Below, in pieces: positions 58,301 to 64,000 of a DNA stretch of 64,000 nt. The stretch is from Clavelina lepadiformis (taxonomy: Eukaryota > Chordata > Ascidiacea > Aplousobranchia > Clavelinidae), in the NCBI RefSeq assembly GCF_947623445.1, contig NC_135248.1, forward strand, positions 5,704,977-5,768,976, read 5' to 3'. Both the position numbers and the translations under genes were made by a program. How positions within the stretch are numbered: the stretch's first letter is position 1; every line of letters begins with the position of its first letter. The notes under the pieces were generated by a model that ran no database searches, had not been told where the DNA came from, and worked only from the letters and a program-made list of their open reading frames with translations.

Positions 58301-61162
58301 AGCTTACACAGTAAATCAGCAGGTTGATTTAGGCACCATAAATGTCAAAATATTGGCATAACTTGCTTGACCTAACACAACCTTGTCTCACATAAATCCA
58401 AGATATTGAAAAAATGTCAGGTAAGATACCAAACGCTAACGCCCAAACGCAATCAACCATTTATCCTATAAAAACTACATCAACTCGTGAAATTTCAGTT
58501 TATCGCCATAAGAAATTATGCGGTGTAAATACATGCTCGTAAAATAATCAGCCAGGGGAATATTTGAAAATATTTTGATTATTGGGCTTAGCTTGGGCTT
58601 ATACTCGCCAGCTTACGTAACACTGAAATTTAATAGACATTGATCAGTATACAAAACAAAACTTTTATTAATTATATAGATAACAGTAATAATCAAGTTA
58701 TCGGTTCTAACGATCTGGAAACCTGGCCGTACGGATGACAACACACACGCGTCGCTCGTCAAAAGTATATACCGTACAAGTCGTTAAGACAAGTATACGG
58801 TGTGTATACTCTGCTTATGGGCACAGATTAAAAGAATCGGTATATCTCGTGATTCCTTGTCGCTTCGCGTCCTAATTCAAAAACCAATATCCATAGAATA
58901 TTTTATTAGCCTAAGTATTTTACTTCTTTTGGTGTAAAAAAGCTTTACACGTATTTGTTTTTTTTTTTAATTAGATGACGGAATGATTGTGAAATATAGT
59001 ATAGTAGACTTTCATACAGTTTTTTTATAGTTTTAGCGACATAAAATTGGTTTGCATCAATAACATTCCTTTGTGAACCTGTACATCAGGAAAGTTTGAT
59101 AGCTGTTGGTTTTAGTTAATTTACGCTTCACAAAAGAGAATGACGCTGTAGCTCAGGCGACAGGTCTACCAGCAACCGGACTCCCAACTCCTCGGCATGA
59201 CTTGAGTCAGTTGTCTTTGTTGAGTGCCGCCACGTCGATAACTGAAACATCTGAACTTTAACCGGAGTCAATTAAAGTAGCGTTGCCCGCAAAGAACCAG
59301 CATTCTCAAGTCAGAAAAGCAACAGACAGCAGAACATCAGCAGCGCTCAACAAAATTCAAGGATAAGCGCTATACGGTTTCAGCGCAAAATAAGGCTGTA
59401 CTTGTATTCTCGCCTTGCAAATTAATATACTTCGCATTTAATTTTATTTATTACGTAAAAATTTTTTAAGAATTTTTGCAATTTAGTTGTTATCTGTTGA
59501 GAAAAAATGTTGAAACTTGTCAATCAATACTTGTTATTCTTAGTTGCCCAGCGATGCGATCCCGGGATTGCTGTTGATCGGCCTATCCACGATATCTCTT
59601 AGCACCTAAAAGAGTATCGTGCGTTATTTTCTCCTATATCAGTTTGACTGTAAAGTGCAATAAAACAGTTAATATCGAGAGCCTCGTTTGTTTGCACGCA
59701 CCTGGTCTATTACGGCCTTTAGAAGCGCGATCGTCTGACACACTCGGTTTTGCTTACGCGTATTAACTGAAACTAGCTTCATTTAAACAAAAAGCATCAC
59801 TTATTGTCAAATTAAGGGGCAATCCTCAAAGCCGAAATTCAGCCAGCCATTAAGCAGAAGGTACGGCAGAAGTAATAATGAGCAGGTGGAAAAGTGAAGT
59901 TTTGTCTTCCGTGCAGGGCGCTGGATAACGGTGGCCAAAGATAAATGCTTCCGATGTTCCGTAAATTCTACCGGTCTGTGTACTTGAAACGGTCAGTTTG
60001 GTTCGTTTTTTCATTCCCGCGTGTAAAAGTGTCAGGAAACCGTAAAACTGTCGTTAAACAGCAGACGATGTAGGGGAACATCGTAAACCTGAAAGGTACC
60101 GCTCCGAGCTAAAGCTACCTTTCGTACCGTAATGTTTGCAGAATCACCCTATATGCGTCTCAAGCGAAAACGCTTTTTGGCGTAAAATACATTTTTTTCA
60201 CTTGGAACGAGGAAAAGATGAAGGTACAGTATATGCCAACACCAGAAAGTTAAACTTTCGCTTTCACTTCACGTAACGCTTTGAACTAACAGAATATCGT
60301 TGTACTTGTATTTAAGCGGTGAATTTGTTTAGAAAGATCGAAATAATTTTAAGTAGCCTACTATGTCTAGCGTATATTTTCCAAATCGAGCTTGAATGAG
60401 GTTAATGTAGTTCATTGACAGTAATCTTTGATATTGCCAAAAAAGTTATCGTTAAACCAAATTAACGTTCAGAACGTAATTTGCAGCAAAATAACGAAAA
60501 TAATAACCCTAATTATAAAAGTGTAGTTGTTATAACAAGTGCCAAGTTTGGTTAAGGTATTGTTTACAAAAGCAGGGTACAAAAAAGAACGAATATTGTG
60601 AATTTAATTCGTTTAGGAAAGTGATATTAGATTTGTCCGAGTCAAATTAACAGGTAGGCTATTAATTGATTTTTGCTGGTTGTTTAGTTATTGTTCTAGA
60701 ACAAAGTTAATTCAGAAAAATGTTTTTATACATTTTAAAATAATTACAGATATTTGTAATGACAGGAATTGTAATTTTGGAAAAAAAATGTGAAAATTAT
60801 GTTTACTGAGTTGTATTTTCAGTGCATTTGATAAATCTGATACACAAATCATTTAAGAAACTTAAGAAGTATCTGTTTTGAACCCAGATAAACAAAAAGG
60901 CTTAAAAAGGAAATGTAAAATTGTAATGAATATGTAAAATAAATATGTTAAAATTTCAAATTTGTTTGTTGCAGTGTTACTTACTATTACAGTGTGAAGT
61001 ATTTTCTTATAAGTTGTTTCCACTATGAGAGCTGTATTGATACTTGCAAGATAAAGAATTTATGACAAAAATTTGTCCTGACAAACAAACACTTTAAGGG
61101 ATCTTTTCAATAGGAAATTTAGCAAAATAACTGTTTGAAATTGACGGATTGCTGGAAAAGGC
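55315..61162. other. Divergent intergenic interval between Hox12 and the unidentified + strand gene
   Basis: About 5.8 kb with no exon supported. It must contain both promoters. A palindrome around 58127-58160 (GGGCGGATAAACGGTTTATT then TGCCC) includes TTTAT/ATAAA posterior-Hox/Cdx-like cores. Near 59145-59215 a stretch beginning GACGCTGTAGCTCAGG resembles a tRNA A-box but has no B-box. Confidence 0.5.
55529..55535 (-). promoter_or_regulatory. Possible TATA element upstream of Hox12
   Basis: TTTTATA on the + strand gives TATAAAA on the - strand, about 255 bases upstream of the ATG at 55275. In AT-rich DNA this can arise by chance. Confidence 0.2.
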
Positions 61163-61589
61163 ATGGAGTCAAATTCTACTGCGGCGGCTGCTTGCGTCCT
61201 GTCTCCTCATCGACATCCACCAAATCCCTACTCGGGATGGTATTCAGCTCACCCGAACCCCCATCAGATCCCTCATCCGTCTGCTCAAGGTTCCTTTCTC
61301 CACTTTCCAGCCGCTCACGCTCCTCCTGCGACCCAAGTGATGGCCACTAACCAAGCCAACTCGACCATGTATAATCTACACAGTCAGTATCATCAGTATC
61401 ACGGCGTGAACAGCAACATCTCTTCATCTAGTCCTCCGACTATGACTGTGGCTCATGGTTTCATTGGCAATCCTCATCATCCCTCCACCTTCCCGCATCC
61501 GGCATCTGCCACAGATCCGCAGTTGGGAGCCATGGGGGGACATTTTCCTGCACTCATGTTTAACGTGGAAAGAAGCAACGATCGAGATT
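61163..61589 (+). CDS. First coding exon of an unidentified Pro/His/Ser-rich protein, probably a transcription factor
   Basis: ATG at 61163 opens a 142-codon frame that ends at a strong donor (T|GTAAGT at 61590, phase 1); the rest of the gene lies beyond the window, since no acceptor exon was found in the next 2.4 kb. The exon is GC-richer than its surroundings and rich in Pro, His, Ser, Asn and Tyr: MESNSTAAAACVLSPHRHPP at the start, NPYSGWYSAHPNPHQIPHPS, MYNLHSQYHQYHG, and GGHFPALMFNVERSNDRD at the end. Such composition is typical of N-terminal activation regions of homeobox and similar factors. In ascidians Hox12 is linked to Hox13, so Hox13 is one candidate, but I see no motif proving it. 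It is divergent from Hox12. Confidence 0.6.
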
Positions 61590-64000
61590 GTAAGTTTTGT
61601 TGTTTTTTATTGCTGTGTTAAATTTTTTAACTGCCTTAAGCACGAAATTACTTCGCGTATAACTTCCTCTTTATTTTTTTTGAAAAGATACCTTCCAGTT
61701 GTCACGTATAACGTAAATGCTTTATTATCTCATGTAGTTCAAACATAATTTGAAACGTATATAAATACAATATGTATAACAGCGGCCATTTTTAGGCTTG
61801 ATCAGCTTTTTTCACACGCTGTCACTTAAAAATGAGCAGGGGATTTGATGATTTTACGTTCCTGTATAAAGCAATATACGACCAATTTAATAAGTTATCA
61901 AAATGGCATATCAAAACGGTATACTTTCAATTTATGGGAATATAAATTCGTTTCATTTACATGCCCGGCATTAAAAACTATGCCCTAAATTTAATGCTGT
62001 TTTTAAATGTTCACTTGTATGGTAGAGGTTGTAAACTGAATCCGCATATAAACAGTTGTTTCAAACGTACGGTAAAACTAAGGAATACGAAATGACATTC
62101 GACAACCTATGCTAGAGCAGAGATTGATATCTTATGTCTTTATTTAGAATAAAAAAAATTAAATAATAATGGAATATTAATCAAGTTGGAATTTCAAAAC
62201 GAGTTAATGTCTAAAGCGTAAAGAAAAGGCGGTGCCCTCACCCTTTGCACAATCTCTTAAGTATGCAGATGAAAGTAGCTATATAGGTAGTAGCACGGTA
62301 ATACTTAAATAACAGTGTAAATATCAACCTTCAGTCGTGGTTTAGCTTTTGTCGACTGAAGCGCTGAAACGAACCCATTTAGGGACCGAGTCTGCTTTAT
62401 TTGGTCCGAGATCAAATATACTCAATTGTAACTAGACGAGCCTTGGAACGTAACGCTGCTGGCAAATCGTGCTCCATTAGTTTATAATTTCGAGAGATAA
62501 TTCCGTTGCTGTTTCCTGTTTCAAAAAGCAATTTGCATGACTATTTTCCCGCCCACCGCGCCACTTTTATAGCAGATCGAGGCGCCATAATTATTATTAA
62601 ATTTTAATCTTCATTCAAGTTGGGTAACTAATACATCTTACAGAAATTTGAACTGACAGCAGAGGTTGACAATAAAACGCAGCATCCGTTTGACCTTCAT
62701 TTTCTTCAAATTTCTAGTTATTCTTTCGCTATATTTAACTTACATTTTTAGGAAAGAACAATGTTTATTGAACACAAATATATATCGTTTGGCAACGTCT
62801 ACTACTACGAAATAACAGTTTAAAGAAAAGCAACAGACCTATAGTATATATACTAAAAAAATCAAAATTATGAATCAAGTTCGTGTATATTTTGTTTGTT
62901 TAAAAATAAAGATACAAAAAAAATCGCTTACATAACTTAACCCTCAATGATCTCAAAACGTCAAAGTCAGACAAAACTTTTGTTGCAAATTGAAACCTGA
63001 GAGCAAACAAAAGTTAGTCAAATGGCCGTAAAATCGTTATTTTTAATTTTCCGCACCGTCAAACATAAAACTATATAACTTTACCACAATTATCCATCGT
63101 GGAAAAGCCCACTTGACAGATTATATATTATTTCTTGCGAAGAATCAATTCTCTTCAAGAAAGATAATTTTCGGAAAAAATACTTTAGTACTTTGAGTTA
63201 GCAGTAAAATGAGACAATGATACAACATCATCCAAACTCCAGTCCTAAAGGTTCTACGCCAGCTCAAGAAACAAGTTTTGCCATGACGTGCAATATTTAA
63301 CTGAGTTCGAAAAAACGTAAGCCAACTGAATTATCAATTCTAAGTTATTGCTAAACTTAGTAAAGTTTCGATAACATCAAAGGTTTTAATTACAAAAATA
63401 AAACACGTTCACCAAGTTGAATGAGTTAATAAATGAAATTATCGGCGATATTTTTATAGAGTTTACAATTTCCTTTTTTAATAGTAAGTGTTTTTTATAG
63501 AACGTTTAATACAATCTGGTTTCACAGTACGGGCATGCAGGTGGAAAAAATGGCAGAAAAGAGGCCATTTTAATCATGATTAATAGATTCATGTAACAAT
63601 ACGCCGTGGACACGGGTGGTCAGATTCGTTTACGAGCAGGGCCATCTACCATTATTGCTATAATTATACGCGCTCAGCCAAAGTCAATATACGTCGTTTG
63701 AAAGTATGAAAATTAGATAAAAAGGTTAAAACAAACCTATTATCCGTAATTTACACCACTTTGTCGTAAGGTAATGTTTTTGCAAGCACTTCAAGAATTT
63801 ATACTGCTGTAAATCTCACCAGCAGGTTACAAGTATTCGATGCTATTTTATCAAGTTTAATTATATTACATTAAATAAATTTCAATAAAAACATGTTTCA
63901 ATGTATGCCAAACAACAAAAAGCTCTTTGAAACGACTTTATGACGTCAAGTGTAAATATTACTGCTAGCATCAGCATGTACGCAGTCGGGCAGTTAATTC
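61590..64000. other. Intron (partial) of the unidentified gene
   Basis: No coding exon seen. A motif cluster at 62531-62575 holds an exact octamer ATTTGCAT, TTTTCCCGCCC (E2F-type) and CTTTTATAG within 45 bases, a possible intronic regulatory element. Confidence 0.4.

Noticed and set aside
59145..59215. tRNA gene
   Set aside because: Only an A-box-like TAGCTCAGG is present; no B-box and no cloverleaf.
61135..61350. Two other + strand frames over the 61 kb exon
   Set aside because: Shadow frames of the 61163 exon, which alone has an ATG followed by a long frame to a strong donor.

Overview
This is eukaryotic nuclear DNA: an AT-rich, intron-rich stretch of an invertebrate chordate genome, most probably an ascidian tunicate. 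The genes are recognisably animal, introns are short outside transposon insertions, and there is one lone Hox12-class posterior Hox gene with no Hox cluster around it. In ascidians Hox12 and Hox13 are known to be split from the rest of the Hox set. The species cannot be named from the sequence. Exon models were built by reading splice sites and checking that phases join. No transcript data were available.

Layout. (1) 1-4.5 kb, + strand: the 3' part of a ZP-domain membrane protein gene. (2) 5-12 kb, - strand: USP5 (isopeptidase T), complete in 20 coding exons, meeting gene 1 tail to tail. (3) 12.5-13.2 kb, - strand: MRPS10, just upstream of USP5 in the same direction, a candidate operon. (4) 16.1-22.8 kb, + strand: LCMT1, nine coding exons, with introns swollen by transposons. 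(5) 23.8-33.0 kb, - strand: an ANKRD11/ANKRD12-type nuclear ankyrin protein, 12 exons with one 2.7 kb exon. (6) 33-43.9 kb: gene-free and rich in decayed DNA transposons. (7) 43.9-45.1 kb, + strand: an intronless membrane protein resembling an IL-17 receptor ectodomain but with no SEFIR signalling domain. (8) 45.1-53.5 kb: gene-free. (9) 53.5-55.3 kb, - strand: Hox12-like gene, three exons. (10) 55.3-61.1 kb: gene-free divergent interval. (11) 61.2-61.6 kb, + strand: first coding exon of an unidentified Pro/His/Ser-rich protein that continues past the window.

Most neighbours are functionally unrelated housekeeping genes (deubiquitination, mitochondrial translation, PP2A methylation, chromatin regulation). 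The long empty flanks of the Hox gene are what developmental cis-regulatory DNA usually looks like.

Mobile DNA is plentiful and several copies still have clear boundaries: a 1.4 kb hAT-type element with an exact 8-bp target duplication, a second inverted relative of it on the other side of LCMT1 exon 3, a 216-bp hAT MITE with an exact 8-bp duplication, two copies of an unassigned CTAGGGCC-ended family with 6-bp duplications, two copies of a pogo/Tc1-like MITE, and a short palindromic family present twice. The best leads are the SEFIR-less IL-17R-like protein, the MRPS10-USP5 arrangement, the inverted transposons around LCMT1 exon 3 and the unidentified gene divergent from Hox12.
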